Positions 44,132-52,496 of a stretch of 64,000 nucleotides of DNA are shown one piece after another. Origin of the DNA: Legionella maceachernii (lineage in GTDB: Bacteria > Pseudomonadota > Gammaproteobacteria > Legionellales > Legionellaceae); contig NZ_FUXJ01000004.1 of assembly GCF_900167045.1 (NCBI RefSeq), positions 241,736 through 305,735 on the forward strand, read 5' to 3'. The notes beneath the pieces were generated by a model that was not told the origin of the DNA, did not search any database, and saw nothing but the letters and a program-made list of their open reading frames with translations. Position 1 is the first letter of the stretch, and every line of letters begins with the position of its first letter. The position numbers and the translations under genes were made by a program.

Positions 44132-46417
44132 ATGTCGGGAGACTATTTTTTTAACCAAGCCCCCGTAGAAATATTATTAAAAATTTATGCGGAACTTTCA
44201 TCAGAAGACTTATACAAAAAGTGCAGATTAATTAATCGAAGACAAAGAAAAATAGCTGAACTGGCTTTATTTGCAAAACGGGATGACGAATCAATTCGGT
44301 ATCAAGAAGCCTTGCTTGAAGCCTGGGCGGCTGACCTGATTGGCTTTATGAAAGGGCGTGATGAAGCTAGCTTAATGACATTAGCTCAAGAAATTTTCAA
44401 ATCGATTAAAACACCACAAGCAACGCCTAAATATCGATTGCATGGATTGATGGTAATCGGAGCGATTAAAGGTTTTAATTTCACGCTCGCTGACAGCATG
44501 ATCCCGAAAATTACAGCTAATCTAAAAAGGGGTAGTCTTAGTAGTTGGCAGTCAGCAAAATGCTTTAGTGCATTGATCCTCGCTTTAAGCGAACGCCAGG
44601 TAGATAAAATAATGACGCTTCTACAAAGAGAGATGATGCTTCGTCAAGATCTTGATGATGATAGTGCTGTGAAACAACATTTACGGGTTCTCGTGCCTCA
44701 TTTAACTTCCACGCAAGTAATAAGATTTATCCGTTTTATTTTGGCGAATTTAAATCATGAGGTTTCAAATAAAGTAATGTTGCAATCCTTAGCCCTTTTT
44801 GTCCCTCGATTAGGTAAGGACCAATTGGCAAAATTAATTCCCATTCTTTTTGAGAAACTCAATAGCACGGACGAGAATGAAGTGGCTGCTTCACTGGAGT
44901 GTTTAGCCGCCTTTGCCCCTCAGTTAAATGAATCAGGGATAGAGGCATTTATCCCGTTACTGAGAGAGAGGATAAATTCAGAGACAATGCGAAGAGCAGT
45001 TTTGCTTTGTTTAACTGCTTTTGCACCTAAATTAGGTGAAATAAGGCTAATAGAATTGTTTCCTGTTGTTTGTGAATGTTTAGATAATAGTCCGATTCAA
45101 TTTTCTGCAGAACGCTGTTTGGCGGCTTTTGCGCTTAGAATAAATGAAAAAAAATTAACTGAACTTAGTTTACCGGTTTTGTCGATCTTCAAACGCTATT
45201 ACAATCCTTCGAGTCTCGCTGAATTTAAATGGGTGACTATTTTTGCTCCTGCATTTAATGAAGCTAAATTGTTCGAGCTCACCCTTTCTTTCACTCATGT
45301 TCAAGATTGGGTACAAATACCCACGTCTATTGAGAGTCAGCTTAGTGAAAAGAAACTACAGGAGTTAGTCGCAGAAATTCCTGAAAAACTAACCAGTCAA
45401 AACGAAGTCATTCAATTAAATGCATTATTTTGGTTGCTACAAATTGGGCCAAGATTAACTAAAGCCCAGAAATTGAAATTCGGTTTGTTAATTTGTGACA
45501 GGATAAGCGGTTCTCGTACTGCTAATGCAGCAAAAAACTGTTTAATTCAATATGTGAGAGAATTCAATCCATTGCAACCTAATTCCCTTTTGTTTATAAA
45601 AATCAGAGAAAAATGGGATTCATTTTATGGAGCGCTGAGTCTCTATCAAAAAACAATTTTTGCATCAATGTTAACGGAAACAGAATTAATTGAAATCATT
45701 TCAACTCTTTCACGAGAAATAAATGGTCTGAATGGTCTAGGCTCAACTGTTAATACAATCCCCTGCATAAAAAATTTGCTGCCTCGCTTAGCAAACGATC
45801 AATTTGGAAGCCTAATTTCACTTGTTTTTGCAAAATTAAAAGATAAAAATCAAGCGGGTACCTATATTGCTCATGCTTTAGAAGAGCTCATTGATTTGCT
45901 GCCAAAATTAAATGAAACACAATTACAAGAATTAGCCCAAATCGTTGTAGAAAACCTAAAGGAAGAAGAGGTAGATCGTCGTTACGTTGCAACTAAATTA
46001 GCCTGCCAATTAATCATATCGAATCAAAATTTTGCACCTTTGCTAGTGAAGAATGTTCAAAATCATGCAGAAAATGCTCTTTTAATGGTCATGACTAAAA
46101 TCCTTAGTGAAATTGAAGGGAAAGCAACTATTGTTAATACCAATGAAATAATGAGTTATAAAGAAGCAGAATGTGAAAATGATAGCGCTGGATGTGCAAA
46201 CTTAAACGGAATAGGTTTATTAACCTCTGGGGGAGTTACTGTGATTATTGGTGCTATTGTTATAGGAGCACCTTTGTCGATTAGTCTATCACTGGGTCTT
46301 TCTTTAATCGCATTGGGTTTAGTGATGCTCGTTGTAGGAGTAGTGTATCTCACTAACGCTTGTTCTAATCCTAATGATGAGAATACAGTGGAGTTACCTG
46401 CTCGCTTAAGCTATTAG
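44132..46417 (+). CDS. F-box/HEAT-like repeat protein, candidate Dot/Icm effector
   Basis: A protein of about 761 residues with no bacterial homolog I recognise. Residues 10-43 (APVEILLKIYAELSSEDLYK onward) fit the F-box consensus xPxEIL..I...L...DL....l..R. The middle is a series of about 37-residue helical repeats. Each has a motif like LaaFaPxLnexxlxxLiP, with the conserved Pro near 189, 225, 263, 299, 373, 439, 550 and 590. Residues about 695-740 are two hydrophobic helices separated by AP, which could insert in a membrane. The C-terminus ends ELPARLSY with Leu at -3 and acidic residues before it, as in Dot/Icm substrates. I start at the ATG at 44132. A TTG 24 bases upstream is less likely. 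Convergent with the macroglobulin gene. Confidence 0.8.
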   Translation: MSGDYFFNQAPVEILLKIYAELSSEDLYKKCRLINRRQRKIAELALFAKRDDESIRYQEALLEAWAADLIGFMKGRDEASLMTLAQEIFKSIKTPQATPKYRLHGLMVIGAIKGFNFTLADSMIPKITANLKRGSLSSWQSAKCFSALILALSERQVDKIMTLLQREMMLRQDLDDDSAVKQHLRVLVPHLTSTQVIRFIRFILANLNHEVSNKVMLQSLALFVPRLGKDQLAKLIPILFEKLNSTDENEVAASLECLAAFAPQLNESGIEAFIPLLRERINSETMRRAVLLCLTAFAPKLGEIRLIELFPVVCECLDNSPIQFSAERCLAAFALRINEKKLTELSLPVLSIFKRYYNPSSLAEFKWVTIFAPAFNEAKLFELTLSFTHVQDWVQIPTSIESQLSEKKLQELVAEIPEKLTSQNEVIQLNALFWLLQIGPRLTKAQKLKFGLLICDRISGSRTANAAKNCLIQYVREFNPLQPNSLLFIKIREKWDSFYGALSLYQKTIFASMLTETELIEIISTLSREINGLNGLGSTVNTIPCIKNLLPRLANDQFGSLISLVFAKLKDKNQAGTYIAHALEELIDLLPKLNETQLQELAQIVVENLKEEEVDRRYVATKLACQLIISNQNFAPLLVKNVQNHAENALLMVMTKILSEIEGKATIVNTNEIMSYKEAECENDSAGCANLNGIGLLTSGGVTVIIGAIVIGAPLSISLSLGLSLIALGLVMLVVGVVYLTNACSNPNDENTVELPARLSY

Positions 46418-46444
46418 CCGAGCGGGTAAACACCGACTGTGTCT

Positions 46445-49400
46445 TTATTTTGAGCCACTGGTTACTTCAAACTGGCCTGCCGTTCCATGAGCCCTGGTAT
46501 TGGGATCATACATCGCTTCAGCGAGGATTGCGGGTACGGTAAATTTTCCTGTATTGTTCGCTTTAATCCGATAAACAATTTCTTTAGCACGGGTATCTAC
46601 TCCGGTAAAGAAAACGACGCGATCTTCACGCACATCCGCATACTCCACTGTTTCACTGCTCACTGAATCACGAATCACCTCGAAACCGCCTGGCAACAGA
46701 TCCACAATAGCCACATTGCTTAAATACGGGTTATCCATGGAGCGTATTTGGATATGCACTTCAATTTCGGTTCCAAGTGTTGTGTTATTAATGACATTGC
46801 CTTTCTGGTCGCGAAATTCACGATACACTTCAATCCCTTGTTTGACTTCTTGAGTAGGCAGGGTTTTATCAAATCCGGCTTGAGTTAATTGATAAAAATA
46901 AGTTTGCTGAGTCGGGTTATTAAAGCGAACCTGCTTTACATTCTCTTCAATATTGACTTTCTCGTAATTATTATTCAGCGCAGTTAAGGTCTTTTCGCTT
47001 TTATCAGCAAAGATTTCTTGAATAGAAAGTGCTTCATTGCTGGGGATTGGATTAGCCTGCGCATAAGCGCTTAATGCCAAGCTGATATATCCTGAGAGCA
47101 CTGTATTGATCTCGCTACTGTTGATTGCTTTGACTAAACTCATCACCAGCGCATTACCTACCTTGGCTAAGCGCTCAGGGAAATGATGGGCAATTAAATA
47201 AAGGTATTGCGCATCGGCAATGTTGCTGTCGTAAAAATCGCTAGTGGCAGTTTGCGATTGCAGTTTATATTGACCAATCAATTGATTGGCTTCAGGAATA
47301 CTCTTCAGTAGTTGGTAAGTGGCCGCAATATACGCGCCAGTAATGTCTTCTTGCCAATGCGTTTGATTTTGATCCAAATAAAGTTGTAAGTGGGTCAAAT
47401 AGTTCGTGGTGACAATTTCATTGCGCGTTAGAATATAAACAGCATAGGCTTGTACCCTGGCTTGGTTTAAATTTTTAGGGGGTTGTGTTGCTAAGTCCCT
47501 TAAAAAGCTTAGACCGGCACTGAATAGATCTGCAGGTACGTTATAACCTTGTGCTCTGGCTTCAGTTAAAAATTGCATGGCGTAAATCGAGGCAAATGAG
47601 TTACTCGCGTTATCACTCAAACCAGGCCAATAACTGAACCCACCGTTCGACATTTGTCGTTGTCCGAGCATTTGAATTGTTGTGTTGATTTTATCAGTAA
47701 TGGTTTGCGTATCCTTAGCAAACCAGGTTTGATCTGCCATTGCCAGTAAAGGTAGCGCTTCGCTGGTTAATTGCTCAGTGCAGCCATAAGGATAGCCTTC
47801 AAGGTAACGTTGCAAGCCGGCCACTAAAATGAGTGGGTTCGATGAGACTGCGGCTTGAACGTTTCGATGCGCAGGGTAAAGCGTGCGATCGAGATTGACC
47901 AGAGTATGGGTTTTTTTCGAACTACCGCTCACGACTGACGTGGTAAATGCATTCGCAGGACGAATGCTTACTGTGGCATCCATTTTTGAGGATTTATCTG
48001 CTGTGTGTGCTTCCAAGGTCATTTGCGCAGAGCCAAGCAGTGAATTCGCGCGTAATTTAAAGCCTATGGTTTTTTCTTTACCTTCATCGATAGCCAATGT
48101 CTCTTGATGAGAACCAAGAATTTCCAAGCCAGGCGTGGTTGTTAACTGCACTGAAACCGGAGCATTAGCGCCGGAGCTTTGGACATTATTGGCAATACTG
48201 GCTGTAATGACGAATTCATCTCCTGGCGCCACAAAAGTAGGGGTATTGGGGTTAATCACAAAATGGCCACGGATTTCGGATTTTTTCTCTGCTGAACCTA
48301 CAGCATCGCTCGCTACCGCCACCGCCATTATTCGCAGTGTACCGTTAAAATAATCCGGAATTGGATAACTCACTTGGCGTGGCGTTGAATCAGTGTCCAT
48401 AATGCCTGACCAATAGACGACTGGCAAATCTGTCTTACGTTTAAACGGGTTAAGATGGCTATTCAGTAGTTCTTCGCCGCCATCACCACCGACAGCAGAA
48501 AGCTCTCGATCTTGAATAAATTTGGGAAGGATTTGGTCTACCGTCTGTTGAGTAATCACTTCCAGCGCATGTTTTTGGAAAAAGAAGGCAAGTGGATTAG
48601 GGGTTGCAAAGCGAGTAACTTGCAAAATCCCTTCATCGACTGCAAAAAGAATAATTTTTCCGGGCTTATCACTTTTGTACTGGATAGTAAAAGGCTCTCC
48701 TGGACGCGCCAAAGAAGAAGTATCCAAATCAATATGCACTGTCTGATTGTCATGATTCAGCGCAAAAGGCACGACACTGTAACTCAGTGGGCTGATAAAA
48801 ATGTCAGGTGAATCCCAATTACGCACGAAGCTAACATTGACATAAGCATTGCCCTGAAGATTATTGGGAATAGGAATGGTCTGCACCGAACTGGTGGTGT
48901 TCGTATTAAACCATTGGGTGGCATACACTTTGTCCCGTTCGATGGTAATTAACCCTGCTCCGGTATAAGGGGCTGTTATTTGCAATTCAATGTCTTCGCC
49001 TGCTTTGTATTCTGTTTTATTCAGTTTCACATTGAGTTCGGCATTTCTAGGTAACGGTGCTTGGCTAGTGCCCACTACGCTAAATTTAAGTTGGCTTAAT
49101 TCGGTGTTATTTTTATCCAATACTTTCAGTGCGAAATCACCTATTTGTTGTGTTGGTGGTGTGTAGTTCGTTCCTTGCTCATCAATGGAGAAAGGTTGAG
49201 TATCTAATACGGTAGATTGGATAATGGACTGGTATTGATAGGTTCCATCGGGTTTCTTAACGAGTGTGGTGATAGGATGTAAAGCAATACGCTGCAGTTT
49301 AAGGTCGCTGACCTTTTGTTCCTTTAATTGAGGGTTCACTGCAATAAAATGGATTGAGCGCTGACTGTTCTGCTTAATGTAAGCGAGATCACCGTCCGGT

Positions 49401-52204
49401 TTGTAACCGATGAAATAGCGCAGGGGGCTTACCAACGCAGTCGACTGCGTTGCCACACTTCGTCCTCCCTCCGCTTCAAAGCCTTCGGCAAAAAAGGTGA
49501 GCTGGTAAGTTGCTTTATCAAAACGTTCAAGATGCAAATTAAATTCGGCTTGGCCTTGGTCATTAGTAGTTGTATCACTCAATGTGTCGGTGAAGACTTT
49601 CGATTGTTTGTTGGAATCAAGCAAGGGATCAACGAAAACATAATCAGGGAATTTGGCAAATTGTACGCGTTTTGGCGCTAAGAGCATTTTGGCACTCACT
49701 TTACGATCAGCGGCAGGTGCGCCATACAAATTCCATAAACTTATTTTCGCTTTTAGGTCAGCGGGTGAAACCCATCCTGGTGTGTGCTCTTGAGAAAAAC
49801 TGGAGGTAATCCGCATCCGGTCAGGTTGGAATTCCGCGACACGAATCGTCGTTGAGCCTAAAAGGCTATCAGGGCGCGAATCTTTAACAATATAGAGATT
49901 GACCGTGTATTGTCCTGTTGCGGAGGTTGCATTCGTTGGAAAATCAAAACTCAAATACCCCGTCGAATCAAGGGTGAATTTTTGATCATGAATGGTGGTC
50001 CCGCGTGGATCAATAACCGTGACTTGTAATGGAAGTCCGGCAGGTTGGGGTTGAGCATAGGCTTGCTTGACAATCATTCCTACATGCACCGTATCGCCTG
50101 GACGATAAATGCCTCTATCAGAAAACAAATAAGCGTTTAGACTGTTAAGCTCTGGTGTGCTATAGAGTCCGCCAGTATCAAAGCGCGAGAAATTCAGCTG
50201 CCGCCCGGCTTTATTATACGGAATGAAAGAAACATCGGAGCCAAGACTAGCTAAATACACGGTGGGTTCACGATCATCCACAAAATCACGAAGAGTAGGG
50301 AAGTTGGCGCGGCCCTGATCGTCGGTCATACGTGTTAAAACAGGTAAGCCATTTTTGCCCAAAATAGTCACTGTTGCATTGGTAACCGGTGTTCCTTGAG
50401 TAATGGATTGAACAAAAACATCGTGAGAACCATCGCTGTTATCTTTAACGATCAATCCTAAGTCGGTAATCAAAACTAAGCGATTTGCGGTCACATCGAG
50501 AGCTTGGTTATTTGTGATGTCCCAACCGGTTGCTTGCAATAAAAATAAGCCTTGCGGGCCGCCGGTGTTGGTTGCGGCAGCAAGGTATTTCGAAAAATTC
50601 AGCGCAGTGTATTGTTGTTTTGCGAGAAGAGACGTATCGAATTGTTGAATTTCAGAAAAAATTTCGCTGATGTTTTGTTGATTAAAGCTCTGATTAATAA
50701 AATAAGGGTTATTAAAATCGCCCTCAGTTTGGGTCATCAAGTGATTGACATTTTCAGGCAGTACGCGTGCGAAATTAAATTTCACTGCAGGCACTCCACG
50801 GATAAGCACGGAGAGTTTTTTCTCACCGCTAAGAGCAAGCAAAGCGCCTTTATGAAGGAAATTGATTTCGCGAGGGAATTCAGGGACTTTAATGACGGCC
50901 ACATAATCATGAGTCAGCACAAAATCACCAAAGCCCCGCATACCTTTATCGATTTTGAGGTAAAGGTACTGCGGGGTTTGCGCTGTAAATTGATAACTAT
51001 GCAATGTGGCATAGTTACGGTCAGTCGGAAGTGCTTGAGTCGCAAGCGGTTTGGCGAGTGCTAAGATGCTTGCTGTAACTTCACCCGGATTTTGCCATTC
51101 GTAATCCACTTTTTCGGGCTCAGAGGCTGTCGCTGGGTAATTTCGTGGTAATAAATAGACATGCAGAGCTTTGTTTATTTCCGTTTCTGTAACGCCTAAG
51201 CTGGATTCAATCGTAAGCACTTGCTCAGGCCTATCTTGTTCATTTCGGATAATCGACGCTTGTGTTTTATCAATTTTTAGGTAATTACTGGTGTCTGGAA
51301 TTAAAAGCGTTTGGCTGACAGGCCCACTTAATTCACCTAAACCCGTGCTAGATTTGATGCCTTTCCCAAGCGTTAACACTAAATAACGGGATACTTCGGG
51401 AAGTGATAAATTTTCTGAGCGTAAGTAGGCTGTGCGTTTATACTCATCATAAGTGACAGTGAATTGATACTGCTGAGCTTTTAAATCGCGTTTATTGTTT
51501 TTTAATGCTTGCAGCATCAAGGTCGTTTTCGCTTCAAAACTCGCCGTATCGACGGGGAAATTAAACGAAACGGTTGCAACAGCTTGTCTAATTTTCGGAT
51601 TAACTGGATCTTGATAGAACTTTAATTCGTTAATTTTTGCCTGAAAGGGTTCAGTTGAAAAGCGATAATCATAGCTTTCCATTTTTGTTGCAGTGGAGAA
51701 GATCTCTTTAGTGAAATGAATGGAATAAGTTTGTCCTGCCGGCCAATCTTGTTCGGGTGTAAAAACTAAACTGCTATCGCTTGTCCAGACCCATTTTCCT
51801 GGCATTGCAGGCGACAATTCAATACCGCGTGTGACTTCCTTACCGATTAAATGAAGTGGGGCAACTGATTGATTAACAAAATCATTGGCAGGGCCATGGC
51901 CAAAATGAATAAGAAGTGGATCTGGGATCAGTTGCTCAGCAAGAGGGGTCGCTTTGGGCGCCGTTATTAATGCTTCGATTAATTGTGGCCGCGGCAGATT
52001 GCTATACCAATGATAACCATAACCCAGTGCGACAAAGAGGAGCACGATGGCTGTCGTGAGCGCTAAAAATCGTTTTGGATAAGCAGAGGCTTGACGATGT
52101 AAATAATTGAACCATGGTGGGCTATTCCAATTCAGTCGACCGAATACGAGGGAAAAGAGCTTACCGAGTTTGTTTTTTGTTCTACAAAAGAAAGAATTGT
52201 TCAT
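46445..52204 (-). CDS. Alpha-2-macroglobulin family protein (YfhM type)
   Basis: A giant protease-trapping protein of 1919 residues. It has a short cytoplasmic N-terminus with a membrane helix at about residues 45-67 (LALTTAIVLLFVALGYGYHW) instead of the lipobox of E. coli YfhM, so it is membrane-anchored by a helix. Macroglobulin beta domains follow. The thioester motif GCTEQ is intact (Cys1475 to Gln1478, in YPYGCTEQLTSEALP), so it can bind proteases covalently. The complement-like alpha-toroid and receptor-binding-like domain finish the protein. It is divergent from pbpC, its usual partner, which repairs peptidoglycan after cell-wall breach. Confidence 0.92.
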   Translation of the reverse strand: MNNSFFCRTKNKLGKLFSLVFGRLNWNSPPWFNYLHRQASAYPKRFLALTTAIVLLFVALGYGYHWYSNLPRPQLIEALITAPKATPLAEQLIPDPLLIHFGHGPANDFVNQSVAPLHLIGKEVTRGIELSPAMPGKWVWTSDSSLVFTPEQDWPAGQTYSIHFTKEIFSTATKMESYDYRFSTEPFQAKINELKFYQDPVNPKIRQAVATVSFNFPVDTASFEAKTTLMLQALKNNKRDLKAQQYQFTVTYDEYKRTAYLRSENLSLPEVSRYLVLTLGKGIKSSTGLGELSGPVSQTLLIPDTSNYLKIDKTQASIIRNEQDRPEQVLTIESSLGVTETEINKALHVYLLPRNYPATASEPEKVDYEWQNPGEVTASILALAKPLATQALPTDRNYATLHSYQFTAQTPQYLYLKIDKGMRGFGDFVLTHDYVAVIKVPEFPREINFLHKGALLALSGEKKLSVLIRGVPAVKFNFARVLPENVNHLMTQTEGDFNNPYFINQSFNQQNISEIFSEIQQFDTSLLAKQQYTALNFSKYLAAATNTGGPQGLFLLQATGWDITNNQALDVTANRLVLITDLGLIVKDNSDGSHDVFVQSITQGTPVTNATVTILGKNGLPVLTRMTDDQGRANFPTLRDFVDDREPTVYLASLGSDVSFIPYNKAGRQLNFSRFDTGGLYSTPELNSLNAYLFSDRGIYRPGDTVHVGMIVKQAYAQPQPAGLPLQVTVIDPRGTTIHDQKFTLDSTGYLSFDFPTNATSATGQYTVNLYIVKDSRPDSLLGSTTIRVAEFQPDRMRITSSFSQEHTPGWVSPADLKAKISLWNLYGAPAADRKVSAKMLLAPKRVQFAKFPDYVFVDPLLDSNKQSKVFTDTLSDTTTNDQGQAEFNLHLERFDKATYQLTFFAEGFEAEGGRSVATQSTALVSPLRYFIGYKPDGDLAYIKQNSQRSIHFIAVNPQLKEQKVSDLKLQRIALHPITTLVKKPDGTYQYQSIIQSTVLDTQPFSIDEQGTNYTPPTQQIGDFALKVLDKNNTELSQLKFSVVGTSQAPLPRNAELNVKLNKTEYKAGEDIELQITAPYTGAGLITIERDKVYATQWFNTNTTSSVQTIPIPNNLQGNAYVNVSFVRNWDSPDIFISPLSYSVVPFALNHDNQTVHIDLDTSSLARPGEPFTIQYKSDKPGKIILFAVDEGILQVTRFATPNPLAFFFQKHALEVITQQTVDQILPKFIQDRELSAVGGDGGEELLNSHLNPFKRKTDLPVVYWSGIMDTDSTPRQVSYPIPDYFNGTLRIMAVAVASDAVGSAEKKSEIRGHFVINPNTPTFVAPGDEFVITASIANNVQSSGANAPVSVQLTTTPGLEILGSHQETLAIDEGKEKTIGFKLRANSLLGSAQMTLEAHTADKSSKMDATVSIRPANAFTTSVVSGSSKKTHTLVNLDRTLYPAHRNVQAAVSSNPLILVAGLQRYLEGYPYGCTEQLTSEALPLLAMADQTWFAKDTQTITDKINTTIQMLGQRQMSNGGFSYWPGLSDNASNSFASIYAMQFLTEARAQGYNVPADLFSAGLSFLRDLATQPPKNLNQARVQAYAVYILTRNEIVTTNYLTHLQLYLDQNQTHWQEDITGAYIAATYQLLKSIPEANQLIGQYKLQSQTATSDFYDSNIADAQYLYLIAHHFPERLAKVGNALVMSLVKAINSSEINTVLSGYISLALSAYAQANPIPSNEALSIQEIFADKSEKTLTALNNNYEKVNIEENVKQVRFNNPTQQTYFYQLTQAGFDKTLPTQEVKQGIEVYREFRDQKGNVINNTTLGTEIEVHIQIRSMDNPYLSNVAIVDLLPGGFEVIRDSVSSETVEYADVREDRVVFFTGVDTRAKEIVYRIKANNTGKFTVPAILAEAMYDPNTRAHGTAGQFEVTSGSK

Positions 52205-52307
52205 TTTTGGTTCAATTTAAGTGGGTTACGACTGCCTTACGGATTCTACATGAATTTGGATAAGTTTTAATCTTTTTTAATGAATTAAAATAAGCCAACT
52301 CTACTAA

Positions 52308-52427
52308 GGGGAAGGTCCTTCGCTTTCGCTCAGGACGACAAAACCTCTGTCATCCCGAGCAAAAGCGAGGGACCTCCCCACTCTTGGCAGTAGCTTTATC
52401 AAGCCTTCGCTACGCTCAAAGACGACA
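52308..52427. repeat. Head-to-head palindromic repeat in the macroglobulin-pbpC gap
   Basis: Arms GGGGAAGGTCCTTCGCTTTCG (52308 on) and GAGCAAAAGCGAGGGACCTCCCC (ending 52379) are near-perfect inverted repeats, about 32 bases each around AAACCTC. A tail with CTCTTGGCAGTAGC and TACGCTCAAAGACGAC reaches 52427. The whole relates to the 26839-27276 unit. It lies between two divergent genes and could therefore sit in their promoter region. Confidence 0.8.
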
Positions 52428-52496
52428 TACCGTTTTTATTTTGTTAAAATAGCGAACAACCTGCCTCAACCAAAATAAGTCAATAAACCACTTCAT

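Noticed and set aside
50552..51064. 170-codon plus-strand open frame inside the macroglobulin gene
   Set aside because: It lies fully antisense to a well-supported gene and its peptide shows no domain or ribosome binding site.
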